Shown here in pieces: positions 1-8,144 of a DNA stretch of 64,000 nt. The DNA comes from Hymenobacter setariae (GTDB taxonomy: Bacteria; Bacteroidota; Bacteroidia; Cytophagales; Hymenobacteraceae). A program made the position numbers and the translations under genes. Each line of letters begins with the position of its first letter. Position 1 is the stretch's first letter. The notes beneath the pieces were generated by a model. The model was given only the letters and a program-made list of their open reading frames with translations, had not been told where the DNA came from and made no database searches. The stretch covers positions 372,001 to 436,000 of the forward strand of contig NZ_VMRJ01000003.1 of assembly GCF_007713685.1 (NCBI RefSeq), in the 5' to 3' direction.

Positions 1-113
1 ACACGCAGATTTTCTACGCCCTAGGGTACTTCTTCCTGGCCTGCGTGCCACTCATCCTGCTCGTGAAGCGTGCTAAACCTGGCGAGGCCATTGACCTCAA
101 TGCCGCCCACTAG
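1..113 (+). CDS. C-terminal end of an MFS transporter (partial)
   Basis: The frame beginning at base 3 is open from the window edge and ends at the TAG at 111-113. It encodes the last 36 residues of a protein: a hydrophobic helix (FYALGYFFLACVPLILLV) followed by a basic turn and a short polar tail. This is how drug:H+ antiporters of the EmrB/DHA2 type end, with TM14 and a cytoplasmic tail. A terminator follows directly, so this is the last gene of its transcript. The family call rests on a short tail only. Any integral membrane protein with a C-terminal TM helix remains possible. Confidence 0.5.
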   Translation, partial: TQIFYALGYFFLACVPLILLVKRAKPGEAIDLNAAH

Positions 114-576
114 GTGGCCATCGGTAATAGGTTTCTCCGAATGGTATTTTAGTAACAATAGATAATACGAAATCCCTTCGTCTGCCTTAGCGGTAGGCGA
201 AGGGATTTTTTATGTCCAAAACATACAAATAGCTTTTCTAGCTGCTCAGCGGCATTTTGCAATGGTTCGACCAGTCTTACAAGACGTTTGCTACAAAACG
301 CTAGCTTCTTTATTTTGCAGTGTATAGATTTGTACTTTTGACAGCAAGGCCATAGTCTAAAGTAGCTGCTAACAAACTTGTTGGCAACATCTAAACATGG
401 CCTCAAGAGTATTGCGAAGTAGAAATTATTAGCTTATCAGTTATTGATGTAGCTAGTTAATTATCAAGGTATATTTATAGGATTACGACGTCGCATTTAC
501 TGAATCAAACGAATTAGCGCAGCCCAAACTGCCGGACACCAGCAAGCAAAAATTACTTACTAGCCTTTCGAGGTAT
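114..576. other. Intergenic region, AT-rich
   Basis: This 463-base stretch holds the terminator of the MFS gene near its left end. The rest is AT-rich sequence that probably carries the promoter of the OmpA-family gene. The only open frame is an 85-codon one on the minus strand that overlaps the terminator. It has no family resemblance and I do not consider it a gene. I saw no RNA gene. Confidence 0.6.
171..211 (+). terminator. Rho-independent terminator after MFS gene
   Basis: Arms AATCCCTTCG (171-180) and CGAAGGGATT (198-207) pair perfectly, with further pairing inside, and a T-run follows. It lies 58 bases after the MFS stop codon. Confidence 0.8.
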
Positions 577-1959
577 ATGCGATTAGATAGTATTGTTAAT
601 CAGTATTTAAGCGATGAGTTGCTGACCCAGTTGGCGCAGGCTTCTGTCCTGCCGCGGGCTGCTACCGAGGCCTACTGCAAGCTGGCGCTGCCTGCTTTGG
701 TGCACCAGTTGGCGGCGCCCATCGACGCCAGCGAGGCCGATGCTCGCTGGGATATGTGTCGTCAGTTGTTTTTGAGTCGCCTGCTCACCGATAAGGATGA
801 GCTGCTGCGCACGGACATTGGCTGGCCTGACCGGCGCCGTTACCTTGCCCAAAAAATACTAGGTGCCGCCCAAGTAAGCTCTCTCACCGAATCGACGGCT
901 CAGCCTGCCCAAGCTGTTACACTGCTGGGGTTTCTGACTATTATGACCCTGGCAGCGGTGGGCGAGCATGCCCACGAAGCCGACCTGGAGCCCGCTGCGC
1001 TAAGTAAGTGGCTAGGCGAGCAGGCTGCGCTAGTAGCCTCAGAAGTGAGCCGCCCAGCCACCGCCCCAACCCCTGCCAAGCCCAAAGCTGCTAGTGCGGC
1101 AGCTAGTCCGCCGCAGCCAGCCGCCACGCCTACGGTGAGCGGAGGCAAGAATGTAAAAATGCTGTCAGTGGTAGGTACCCTGTTGGTAGTGGCGCTGGCG
1201 GGTGGTTACTTCCTGCTTGGCACGCCCGCCAATGCCACGCAACAGGAAACCCCAACTACCGAAGTAGCCGCCACGGCCGCAACCCCGGCCCCTGCCAGCG
1301 AGCCCGCTGCTGCACCAGCCACTGAGGCGCCGGCCACTCCCGAAGTAGTGGCCCCGGTAGCCGCGTCGCCATTGGTCGCGGCGCCGGCTGCCGCAGCGGC
1401 TCGCCCAGCGGTGGCTGGCGCAGTACTGCGCGACACCGTAGGCAATGCCGCGCTGGCCCGCCAAATAGGTGGCAAGTTTAATGTGGCCCTAGGGCGCTAT
1501 ACCAAGGGCGAAGGCCAGCCGCTTATTGTGAAGCTCATCAATCGTGCTACCCTCACGGTAGGCATTAACTCTACCGAAAGCTTGCTTTACAAGCGGTTAT
1601 CAAAAACCAACTTGCCCCGGCCCAATGATATCGTGCTCGACCGCCTGACGTTTGACCTAGGCCAAGCGCGCCTCGGTGCCGAAGGAGCTCAGCAGCTTGG
1701 TAGCGTAGCCAGCATTCTCAAGACCTTCCCAAAGGCGCACCTCGTAGTGGTGGGCCACGCCAATAACCAAGAAGCTCAGGCCATGCGCCTAGGGTTGCAG
1801 CGGGCCACAGTAGCTGTCGATGAGCTAGTAAAGCAAGGCATCAGCGCCAGCCGACTGCAAGCGCAAGGCGTGCTCTCAACCGAGCTGCCTACCGATAACG
1901 ATTCGCCTGAGAAGCAAGCGATGCTACAGGGTATAAGCTTGAAAATGAGTAGGCTGTAA
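577..1959 (+). CDS. OmpA-family C-terminal domain protein with single TM helix
   Basis: 460 aa. Residues 1-155 form a helical region resembling DUF937-type proteins (tentative). A Pro/Ala-rich stretch follows, then one membrane helix at about 194-215. A second long Ala/Pro/Thr linker spans 220-285, and an OmpA-like peptidoglycan-binding domain lies at about 350-432. The layout implies a cytoplasmic N-terminus and a periplasmic wall-binding end. In the OmpA motif the usual HTD..N is HANN (around 394-397), so the Asp that contacts diaminopimelate in classical OmpA domains is Asn here. The conserved Arg (QRA, about 409) is kept. A Roadblock-like gene starts 79 bases downstream on the same strand, and a second follows it. 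Possibly the three are co-transcribed. A ligand other than peptidoglycan cannot be excluded. Confidence 0.75.
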   Translation: MRLDSIVNQYLSDELLTQLAQASVLPRAATEAYCKLALPALVHQLAAPIDASEADARWDMCRQLFLSRLLTDKDELLRTDIGWPDRRRYLAQKILGAAQVSSLTESTAQPAQAVTLLGFLTIMTLAAVGEHAHEADLEPAALSKWLGEQAALVASEVSRPATAPTPAKPKAASAAASPPQPAATPTVSGGKNVKMLSVVGTLLVVALAGGYFLLGTPANATQQETPTTEVAATAATPAPASEPAAAPATEAPATPEVVAPVAASPLVAAPAAAAARPAVAGAVLRDTVGNAALARQIGGKFNVALGRYTKGEGQPLIVKLINRATLTVGINSTESLLYKRLSKTNLPRPNDIVLDRLTFDLGQARLGAEGAQQLGSVASILKTFPKAHLVVVGHANNQEAQAMRLGLQRATVAVDELVKQGISASRLQAQGVLSTELPTDNDSPEKQAMLQGISLKMSRL

Positions 1960-2038
1960 CTGAAGGTAATTGTTTCGCTCTTTTACTTAAACGATGTAGC
2001 TAGGCGCTCCTGCTTGCCTAGCTGCCACTAGCTATACT

Positions 2039-2611
2039 ATGGGGCTTTTCTCTAACTTACCTTTTCTCAAACGTAGCCAGGCCGAGGTAGCTCCCCAGCC
2101 TGCTACTCTAGCGGCAGAAGCCACGCCAACGCCAACGCTCGCTGAAGCTGCTTCCGAGCCGGTAGCTGAAGTCCCAGCTCCAGCAGTATCGGATGCGGTA
2201 GCTGCTCCCGCTCCGCCAGAGCCGGCCATTAGTAGCGAAACGCGAGCCCAAGCTGAAGCTGTAGTGCGCCGCGTAGTGCAAGAGCTGCCCGATTTTATAA
2301 CGGTAGCCATTGTCGATGGTGCCAACGGGCGCATTCTGGCTGGGCAGTGGGCTGGGCACAGCGGTGGAGCCGTGGAAGTGGCTGCCGCCAACGCCGAAAT
2401 TGTGCAGCAGACCCGGCTTGCTATAGAGGCGATGCAGCTAGGGCCCGAAGAAATGTTAGAAGACATCCTGATTACGCTGCGCCGCCAGCTACATCTATTA
2501 CGCGTGCTGCCTACTCAAAACTGGCTGCTGTATTTAGCTGTGCGCACCCAGGATACCAACCTAGCCCTAGCCCGTGCCGTGCTGCGCAACATGACTATCG
2601 AGGCCGGCTAA
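2039..2611 (+). CDS. Roadblock/LC7-like protein with Ala/Pro-rich N-terminal extension
   Basis: 190 aa, no signal peptide. Residues 1-65 are a low-complexity Ala/Pro/Glu extension beginning MGLFSNLPFL. Residues 74-187 align by eye over their whole length with the protein encoded next to it. Shared features are a PDF/PSL turn, VAIVD, a helix ending in the EDILITL or DDILISL block, and a final strand-helix with RDTNLA or QDTNLA. The pattern of strands and helices fits the Roadblock/LC7 (MglB-like) fold. That fold usually regulates small Ras-like GTPases or forms scaffolds. No MglA-like GTPase is in the window. The fold assignment is from pattern only. Confidence 0.55.
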   Translation: MGLFSNLPFLKRSQAEVAPQPATLAAEATPTPTLAEAASEPVAEVPAPAVSDAVAAPAPPEPAISSETRAQAEAVVRRVVQELPDFITVAIVDGANGRILAGQWAGHSGGAVEVAAANAEIVQQTRLAIEAMQLGPEEMLEDILITLRRQLHLLRVLPTQNWLLYLAVRTQDTNLALARAVLRNMTIEAG

Positions 2612-2703
2612 TTGTAGATTGCTTTGATAAATATATTAAAAATCAATAAGTTAATTCAATAAAAAAAATTTCTTTTTCCTTTCATTTTCTATATACACAA
2701 GTC

Positions 2704-3084
2704 ATGGCATATTCTACCTCAACTCCCGCTGGCCAAGCCGTTCAAAACATCATCAACGACCTACCCAGTCTATTGGCCGTAGCCATTGTTGATATCAGCT
2801 CTGGCATGAGCCTGGCATCGCACTCCAACTCGGGCATCAACCCCGAAACCGCTGCTGCCTACAACACTGAAGTGGTGAAGCAAAAGCTAAAGGCTATGAA
2901 TGCACTAAAGTTGCAAGGCGAAACTATCGATGATATCCTCATCAGCCTCACCAACCAACTGCACCTCATTAAGCTCGTAGCTGATAGCAAGAAATTTATC
3001 TATCTGGTAGTGAACTCACGCGATACCAACCTAGCTATTGCCCGCGAAGTACTGCGTGCGCAAAACGAGTTGCTCTCGGCTTAA
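2704..3084 (+). CDS. Roadblock/LC7-like protein, stand-alone paralog
   Basis: 126 aa, consisting almost entirely of the domain seen at the C-terminal end of the preceding gene product. It has VAIVD at about residues 26-30, DDILISLTNQLHLIKL in the middle and SRDTNLAIAREVL near the end. Size (about 120 aa) and layout match MglB/Roadblock proteins, which dimerise through a central sheet. The 92-base gap to the previous gene is very AT-rich and may contain its own promoter. A strong bidirectional terminator follows. The partner is unknown. The neighbouring OmpA-domain protein has a presumed cytoplasmic N-terminus that could be the docking site (inference). Confidence 0.55.
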   Translation: MAYSTSTPAGQAVQNIINDLPSLLAVAIVDISSGMSLASHSNSGINPETAAAYNTEVVKQKLKAMNALKLQGETIDDILISLTNQLHLIKLVADSKKFIYLVVNSRDTNLAIAREVLRAQNELLSA

Positions 3085-3106
3085 TTAGTAGTTGCTTGTT
3101 CATCTA

Positions 3107-3161
3107 GTTACCTAATCAAAAAAGGCCTCCCTGCTTGGGAGGCCTTTTTTGATTAGGTAAC
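3107..3161. terminator. Bidirectional terminator between convergent genes
   Basis: A perfect 25-base inverted repeat has its arms at 3107-3131 and 3137-3161. The GC-rich stem GGCCTCCC is flanked by A and T runs, so it works in both directions. It separates the Roadblock-like gene from the convergent lipoprotein gene. Confidence 0.9.
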
Positions 3162-3171
3162 TATAGCTCGC

Positions 3172-4191
3172 TTATTGGTATTGCACATACAGCGGTACTG
3201 GGTCTAGCTCAGTTAGTACCTCCTTGGGCGTCATCATGTGGTAGGGCTTGCGCTTGATGTCGTACTCGTAAAAAAGCTTGAAGCCAGTGTACTGCACCGG
3301 TTCCTTCTTGATATAAGCTTTATAGGAGTCCTTTTTCAGGATGGGGTCGCCCCAGCCGTCCATGTCCATAATCACTTGCACCCGCGGGTCGAGCTTGATG
3401 TCCTTATAGTTAGTGAGCATGCCCTTGGTGAAGCGGTGCACCATTAAAATCTTGGGCGGCAAGTGGTTTTCGCTCACGATGCGTGCCAAGAAGTTGATAG
3501 CAAAGTTGACATCCTTGGCGTCGTAGGTGCCGATTTTTTTGCCGGGGCGCACCTTCTTGGTCACCATTGCAAACTCGGGGTCTATGCCTAGGTGAATAGT
3601 CGGGTCTTTGAGATATTCAGTAAGCTTGGGCAGCTCGTGCTCTAGGTCACTCAAGCCTACTTGCACATCCAAAAACAGGATGGCGTTCTTTTCCTTGGCC
3701 CAGGCACGGGTTTCGGCAATAGTAGACGCCGAGTTCATAAGGCGATACTTGCCATCGGCACCAGCCGCGCTTTGCGCCGTAATGGTGACGCTGTGCAGTG
3801 CCGGCAGTACGGGGATGCTAGGGTCAGCCGCCTGCCACTCTTTCAGTACTTGGTCAAACTTGACCATCATCTGCTCTTTGGGTTCGCGGCCTAGAATACC
3901 CATGCCCTTCGAGCGAATATTGCCATAGAAGGCCACAATGCGATGGCCTGGTAGTAATGCGCCCGGCAGTTGGCCGTTTTTGCGACCAATGCTATCTGCT
4001 TTTAGCGAATCACGCTGCAAGGCCAAGCGTTTAAGCCGAAGCGTATCTTGGCCCGCAGTCTGAGCGGCTAGAGAATCGGTGTTTTGTACGGTGGCAGTTC
4101 CACCCTGGTCAGCTCGCTTCTGGCAGGCAGCGAGCCCCACTAGCAAGGCCAGGGCCGCCAATGCGGTACCCGGCTTAAAAATAAACGACAC
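3172..4191 (-). CDS. Secreted lipoprotein, possible TIM-barrel hydrolase-like
   Basis: About 339 aa from a GTG start at 4191. This start gives a compact lipoprotein signal (MSFIFKPG, hydrophobic core, then LAAC with Cys 23). An ATG at 4251 extends the frame by 20 hydrophobic residues. It lies upstream of a promoter-like TATATTTG (4237-4230, minus strand), so I prefer the GTG. After a Ser/Lys/Asp-rich linker, residues from about 85 on show repeated strand-helix units (IVAFYGN, PVLPALHSVT, AILFLDVQVG, HLGIDPEFAM, KILMVHRF, VQVIMDMDGWG, FKLFYEYD). This alternation looks like a TIM barrel. I do not recognise a characterised family, and the catalytic role is unknown. It probably sits in the outer membrane or periplasm. 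Confidence 0.65.
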   Translation of the reverse strand: MSFIFKPGTALAALALLVGLAACQKRADQGGTATVQNTDSLAAQTAGQDTLRLKRLALQRDSLKADSIGRKNGQLPGALLPGHRIVAFYGNIRSKGMGILGREPKEQMMVKFDQVLKEWQAADPSIPVLPALHSVTITAQSAAGADGKYRLMNSASTIAETRAWAKEKNAILFLDVQVGLSDLEHELPKLTEYLKDPTIHLGIDPEFAMVTKKVRPGKKIGTYDAKDVNFAINFLARIVSENHLPPKILMVHRFTKGMLTNYKDIKLDPRVQVIMDMDGWGDPILKKDSYKAYIKKEPVQYTGFKLFYEYDIKRKPYHMMTPKEVLTELDPVPLYVQYQ

Positions 4192-4229
4192 TAGAAATAA
4201 AAAGCTGTTGAAGGAAAATAGGAAGCGGG

Positions 4230-4237
4230 CAAATATA
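4230..4237 (-). promoter_or_regulatory. Bacteroidota-type -7 element TATATTTG
   Basis: The minus strand reads TATATTTG, matching TAnnTTTG. It lies 39 bases before the preferred GTG start of the lipoprotein gene and downstream of the alternative ATG. No clear -33 TTG was found. Confidence 0.4.
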
Positions 4238-4315
4238 AGGCAACCAGCCACCGGCTTAAATTTCTCTTACCCGATATTTTGACTGGGCCTAGCTGCCTAA
4301 CAGGCCCTAACGCAT

Positions 4316-4346
4316 GCGAGCGACCCTGCTAAGCAGGGCCGCTCGC
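4316..4346. terminator. GC-rich hairpin downstream of pdxJ
   Basis: GCGAGCGACCCTGCT and AGCAGGGCCGCTCGC form a near-perfect stem with almost no loop. There is no T-run on the minus side, so a terminator function is uncertain. Confidence 0.4.
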
Positions 4347-4421
4347 TAAAGGTGCTGGCTCTTGGTGTGTCGGTTAGCTGCGCGCAGCCAGAATGTGGCG
4401 CGGGCTTGCGCCTAGGTGCCC

Positions 4422-5141
4422 CTAAAACTTGAGTTGACGCTTATACAGCTGCACGGTGTTTTCCAGCCCCAGATATAGGGCGTCGGCTACGAGGGCGTGC
4501 CCAATGCTGACTTCTTGCAAACCAGGTAGCTCTTGGGCGAGGTAGGCTAGGTTCTCAAGGTCTAGGTCGTGGCCAGCGTTGAGGCCTAGACCTGCGGCTA
4601 CGGCTGCCTTGGCGGTGTCACGGTAGGGGAGTACAGCGGCGGCGCGGTCCTGGGGGTAGTAGCGGGCGTATGCTTCGGTGTAAAGCTCGATGCGGTCGGT
4701 GCCAGTGCTAGCGGCGGCATCAATTAGTGTCGGGTCGGGGTCGAGAAAGATGCTCACGCGAGCGCCGTAGCTTTTGAGTTCTGCCACTACATCGCGCAGG
4801 TAGCCTTGGTGCTGCACCACGTTCCAGCCAGCGTTGGAAGTAATGGCATCGGGCGCATCGGGTACTAGGGTCACCTGCTCAGGGCGTACTTCGCGGCATA
4901 GGGCCAGAAAGTCGGGGGTGGGATTGCCCTCTACGTTCAGCTCGGTGGTGACGATGCTTTTAAGGTTGCGTACGTCGTCGTAGCGGATATGGCGCTCGTC
5001 GGGGCGCGGGTGTACTGTAATGCCTTCAGCCCCAAAACGCTCGATATCCCGAGCGGCTTGCAGCAGGTCGGGACGGGCGTGCAGCCCGCGGGCATTGCGC
5101 AGGGTGGCAATTTTGTTGATATTGACGCTTAGCTTGACCAC
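4422..5141 (-). CDS. pdxJ: Pyridoxine 5'-phosphate synthase
   Basis: 239 aa, the usual family length. PdxJ condenses 1-deoxy-D-xylulose 5-phosphate with 3-amino-2-oxopropyl phosphate to form pyridoxine 5'-phosphate, the last ring-forming step of the DXP-dependent vitamin B6 pathway in the cytoplasm. Diagnostic blocks are [14 protein letters not shown] at residues 6-19, [12 protein letters not shown] at 41-52 with the two conserved His, TELNVEGN near 66-73, and [10 protein letters not shown] near 190, which forms part of the phosphate-binding region. It is a single-gene unit on the minus strand, divergent from the YqeY gene. Nothing in it looks damaged. Confidence 0.97.
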   Translation of the reverse strand: MVKLSVNINKIATLRNARGLHARPDLLQAARDIERFGAEGITVHPRPDERHIRYDDVRNLKSIVTTELNVEGNPTPDFLALCREVRPEQVTLVPDAPDAITSNAGWNVVQHQGYLRDVVAELKSYGARVSIFLDPDPTLIDAAASTGTDRIELYTEAYARYYPQDRAAAVLPYRDTAKAAVAAGLGLNAGHDLDLENLAYLAQELPGLQEVSIGHALVADALYLGLENTVQLYKRQLKF

Positions 5142-5443
5142 AGATTCAAACGGAGTTTAACGGATTCTTAGATACGCCTGCATGGCAGGCTGACTAGCCT
5201 ATATAGCGAATGTAGAGTCGGCAGCTACTTATAGCGGCGCCAAACGGGTGCCCAGCTGGGTGATGAGGAAGAGGTAGCCGAGGTGCCGACTGTGTGGGCG
5301 GGCGGTGCAAGGTACATTTGCCGGGTGGCAGCGAGGCTGCGTGTTTCGGTTTACTGGTGCAGTACTACGAAACCGGCGCCCGCCCGGCTGGTTTAAGCGC
5401 TCCGCTGTTCACAACACAGTTCTATCTCACCCCCATTATTCCA
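5142..5443. other. Divergent intergenic region between pdxJ and the YqeY gene
   Basis: This 302-base stretch should carry promoters for both genes. One TACATTTG (5313-5320, plus strand) matches TAnnTTTG and lies about 120 bases before the YqeY start. An in-frame extension of the YqeY frame to 5294 has no family similarity and is probably untranslated. I saw nothing else. Confidence 0.4.
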
Positions 5444-5908
5444 ATGGCTCTCAAAGACACCATCGACGCCGGCATCAAGCAAGCTATGCTGGCTAAAGAT
5501 AAAGTGCGCCTCACGGCTTTGCGCTCTATCAAATCGCAGATTTTGCTGGCCGAAACGGCCGAAGGCGCTAGCGCCACCGGCCTCAGCGCTGACCAGGAGC
5601 TGAAGCTGCTCAACAAAGCTGCCAAGCAGCGTCGCGAATCGGCCGCTACCTATAAGGAGCAATTCCGCTCTGACCTTGAAGAGACCGAGCTAGCTGAGCT
5701 AGCCATTATCGAAGAGTTTTTGCCGCAGCAGCTCTCCGAGGGCGAATTGGTAGAGACGCTAGTTGGCATCATTCAGCGCGTGGGTGCCAAGGGCCCTTCC
5801 GACCTAGGCAAGGTGATGGGCGTGGCCGCCCGCGAGCTAAGCGGCAAGGCCGATGGCAAGCGCATTTCGGACGTGGTAAACATGCTGCTGAATAATACTG
5901 ATTTCTAG
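5444..5908 (+). CDS. GatB/YqeY domain protein
   Basis: 154 aa from ATG 5444 (MALKDTIDAGIKQAML), which matches the usual 147-155 aa of stand-alone YqeY proteins. The open frame continues 50 codons upstream, but that part is not conserved in character. YqeY is the free-standing form of the C-terminal helical domain of GatB, the tRNA-dependent amidotransferase subunit, and its own role is still poorly defined. The conserved core includes RSIKSQILLAE, the KQRRESA block, IIEEFLPQQL and the GKVMGVAARELSGKADG region. A nested inverted repeat and cvpA follow on the same strand. Confidence 0.9.
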   Translation: MALKDTIDAGIKQAMLAKDKVRLTALRSIKSQILLAETAEGASATGLSADQELKLLNKAAKQRRESAATYKEQFRSDLEETELAELAIIEEFLPQQLSEGELVETLVGIIQRVGAKGPSDLGKVMGVAARELSGKADGKRISDVVNMLLNNTDF

Positions 5909-5915
5909 TAATGAG

Positions 5916-5975
5916 TAATGGTTAATTGCTGATGTACTAGCTACTTAGAAAGTAGTTATCGGCAATTAACCATTA
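5916..5975. repeat. Nested inverted repeat between the YqeY gene and cvpA
   Basis: Outer arms TAATGGTTAATTGC (5916-5929) and GCAATTAACCATTA (5962-5975) are perfect. A second stem, CTACTT/AAGTAG (5941-5955), sits inside. No T-run follows. It may attenuate or stabilise the message between the two genes. Confidence 0.6.
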
Positions 5976-5992
5976 ACAACTTATCATCAAAA

Positions 5993-6514
5993 GTGACGCC
6001 GCTCGACTTATTACTGCTGTTGCCCCTAGCGGTAGGTACCGTGAAGGGCTATCGGCGGGGACTCGTGCTAGAGGCCGTATCGCTGCTGGCGTTTGTGCTG
6101 GGCGTAGTAGGCGGGCTTAGCCTGCTAAGCGCGGCCATTCCGGTGGTGCGGTCGTATCTAGGCGAGGTGCTTGGGCTGCTGCCGCTAGTGTCGTTTCTGC
6201 TGGTGCTGGTGGGTATTATGTGGGGCGTACACTTACTGGGCGGGCTGGTAAAAACCGCCGTGCACCTCACCCCCCTTGGCGTGCTCGACCACTTGCTTGG
6301 TGGCGCAGCCGGCGCCCTCAAGTGGCTGCTCGGCCTGAGTTTGCTACTGCATGGCACTACGTTAGCGGGTGTGCACCTATTGGCGCCTAGCCTCACGGCG
6401 GGCTCGGTGGTGCTGCCTTGGGTGCAGAAAGCCACGCCATTGGCTTTGCAGCTGACAGGCTACGCGTTGCCATTTGCCCATAACCTGCTAGCCCGACTAA
6501 AAGCCGCTATGTAA
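5993..6514 (+). CDS. CvpA family membrane protein
   Basis: 173 aa from GTG 5993. Four hydrophobic helices are visible at about residues 3-15, 25-48, 62-84 and 100-120, with a hydrophobic C-terminal part. The opening PLDLLLLLPLAVGTVKGYRRGLV is the family signature (a short helix, then G-x-x-x-G and Arg). In Escherichia coli CvpA is needed for colicin V production and for envelope stress and bile-salt tolerance, but its molecular activity is not settled. It lies between the YqeY gene and the trpG/pabA-like gene, all on the plus strand with short gaps. Confidence 0.85.
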   Translation: MTPLDLLLLLPLAVGTVKGYRRGLVLEAVSLLAFVLGVVGGLSLLSAAIPVVRSYLGEVLGLLPLVSFLLVLVGIMWGVHLLGGLVKTAVHLTPLGVLDHLLGGAAGALKWLLGLSLLLHGTTLAGVHLLAPSLTAGSVVLPWVQKATPLALQLTGYALPFAHNLLARLKAAM

Positions 6515-6579
6515 CCTGGGCCTAGGTGCCCAGCGCACACCCGGAACAACCGCTGAAGTATAGCTGTCTAGTTTAGCCC

Positions 6580-7191
6580 ATGGCTCTTTTGCTGCTCGAC
6601 AACTTCGATTCCTTTACCTACACCCTGGCTGACTACTTGCACCAGCTGGGGGCTGAGGTGCTAGTGCGGCGCAACGACGTACCTCTGGCCGAACTGCGCG
6701 AGTTAGCTATCGAAGGTATCGTGTTGTCGCCGGGCCCCGGCGAGCCGGCGGCAGCGGGCCAACTGTGGGCCGTCATTGCCGAGTACCATCAGCGCCTGCC
6801 TATGCTGGGCGTATGCCTGGGCCAGCAAGCCCTTGGTGAGTTTTTTGGGGCGCGGCTACGGCGTGCCGCCCGGCCCATGCACGGCAAGGTATCCGACATC
6901 GAGCTGCTTGGCAATGACCCTTGGCTGGCAGATTTGCCGCGTCGGCAGCCGGTCACGCGCTATCATTCGCTGGCGCTAGATGCCAGTACCTTACCGGCTA
7001 GCCTGCTTCCGCTGGCCGTTACGGCCGATGCTGACTGCGAGCTTATGGCGCTGCGCCACGCTACGCTGCCGCTCTACGGCGTGCAGTTTCACCCCGAGGC
7101 GCTGCTCACCACGCACGGCCTAGCGTGGCTGCGCAATTGGATGCGCTGTTGTAACATTGCATCTAGTGCTCCCTTTGCCGAGGCGAGCTAG
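6580..7191 (+). CDS. Anthranilate/aminodeoxychorismate synthase component II (glutamine amidotransferase)
   Basis: 203 aa class I glutamine amidotransferase. It hydrolyses glutamine and passes ammonia to a chorismate-binding partner subunit. The order of motifs is DNFDSFTYTL at 7-16, SPGPGEP at 50-56, the nucleophile Cys79 in GVCLGQQALGEFFG, and the His171-x-Glu173 pair in VQFHPEALLTTHG. All three catalytic residues are present. TrpG (tryptophan) and PabA (folate) cannot be told apart from the sequence alone. No trpE or pabB is in the window, so it may serve a partner elsewhere. The alpha/beta hydrolase gene follows within 30 bases. Confidence 0.9.
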   Translation: MALLLLDNFDSFTYTLADYLHQLGAEVLVRRNDVPLAELRELAIEGIVLSPGPGEPAAAGQLWAVIAEYHQRLPMLGVCLGQQALGEFFGARLRRAARPMHGKVSDIELLGNDPWLADLPRRQPVTRYHSLALDASTLPASLLPLAVTADADCELMALRHATLPLYGVQFHPEALLTTHGLAWLRNWMRCCNIASSAPFAEAS

Positions 7192-7219
7192 CATCTATCA
7201 CCCAGCAGTCAGTAAACAC

Positions 7220-8023
7220 GTGGAGCTACGCCGCCAGCATCAGCACGGGTTCGAGTACGTCGACGAAGGCCAGGGGCCGGTGTTGCTACTGCTGCACGGG
7301 CTATTTGGTGCGCTCAGCAACTGGCAGCAGGTGGTAGAAGAGTTCTCGCCCCACTACCGGGTCGTTATCCCGGTGCTGCCCGTCTATGACATGCCGTTGC
7401 TGCAAGCCACGGTGCCCGGCCTGCAGGCGTATGTGGAAAACTTTGTGGAAAAGCTGGCGTTGCCGCCCACCTTCACCCTGCTCGGCAATTCTCTAGGTGG
7501 CCACATTGCGCTGGTATATACCCTGCACAACCCTAGTCGCGTAAGCCAGCTCATTCTCACGGGCAGCAGTGGCTTGTTTGAGGATGGCATGGGCGGCTCA
7601 TTTCCTAAGCGCGGCGATTACAACTTTGTGCGCGAGCGGGTCGGCTACACGTTTTACGACCCCGCAGTAGCTACTGCCGAGCTGGTCGATGAGGTGTTTG
7701 CCGTTACCAACTCCAACGCCAAGTGTTTGCGCATGATTAGCATTGCGCGCTCGGCACAGCGCCACAACCTGGCCCGCGAGCTGCACTGTGTGGCAGTGCC
7801 CGTGCTATTGGTGTGGGGGCTGAACGACACGATTACGCCGCCCTCCGTCGCGCACGACTTTGCTCGGCTGCTACCACAGGCCACGTTGTGTTTTCTTGAC
7901 CACTGTGGCCACGCCCCTATGATGGAGCGCCCACTGGCCTTTAACCGATACTTGAAACAGTTCCTCGAACGTTCAGTATCAGCGCCTTCGGGTTGGGCAG
8001 CCACCACGGTGGTTTCGGCCTGA
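7220..8023 (+). CDS. Alpha/beta-fold hydrolase
   Basis: About 267 aa from GTG 7220. The frame is open further upstream to a TTG at 7157 inside the previous gene. The GTG gives the natural start (MELRRQHQHGFEYVDEG), just before the first strand. The fold is clear: LLLLHGLFG oxyanion loop, nucleophile elbow GNSLGGH, an acid in WGLNDTITPP and the catalytic His in DHCGHAPMMERP. There is no signal peptide, so it is cytoplasmic. Substrate is unknown. Sequence style is that of the MhpC/BioH-like group. It lies between the amidotransferase gene and the CBS gene with short gaps, which fits an operon. Confidence 0.85.
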   Translation: MELRRQHQHGFEYVDEGQGPVLLLLHGLFGALSNWQQVVEEFSPHYRVVIPVLPVYDMPLLQATVPGLQAYVENFVEKLALPPTFTLLGNSLGGHIALVYTLHNPSRVSQLILTGSSGLFEDGMGGSFPKRGDYNFVRERVGYTFYDPAVATAELVDEVFAVTNSNAKCLRMISIARSAQRHNLARELHCVAVPVLLVWGLNDTITPPSVAHDFARLLPQATLCFLDHCGHAPMMERPLAFNRYLKQFLERSVSAPSGWAATTVVSA

Positions 8024-8144
8024 CAAAGCGCCCCCTCGCCGAGTACCGGCTTGGTTTTTGCCACTTCTTGGTAACCTTTCACCGGGTATTATAGTCCTAC
8101 TCTCGGAGGAGGGCTTTCCTTCCCGCCTTTTAGTCTGCGCCGTC

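Noticed and set aside
149..406. 85-codon open frame on the minus strand
   Set aside because: It overlaps the terminator of the MFS gene, is Cys/Lys-rich without domain pattern and has no partner in context.
1165..1475. Antisense frames opposite the Ala/Pro linker of the OmpA-family gene
   Set aside because: They arise from biased GCC/CCG codons. The plus-strand gene explains the sequence.
5294..5443. N-terminal extension of the YqeY protein
   Set aside because: The extension has no family similarity and YqeY proteins begin at the MALKDT position.
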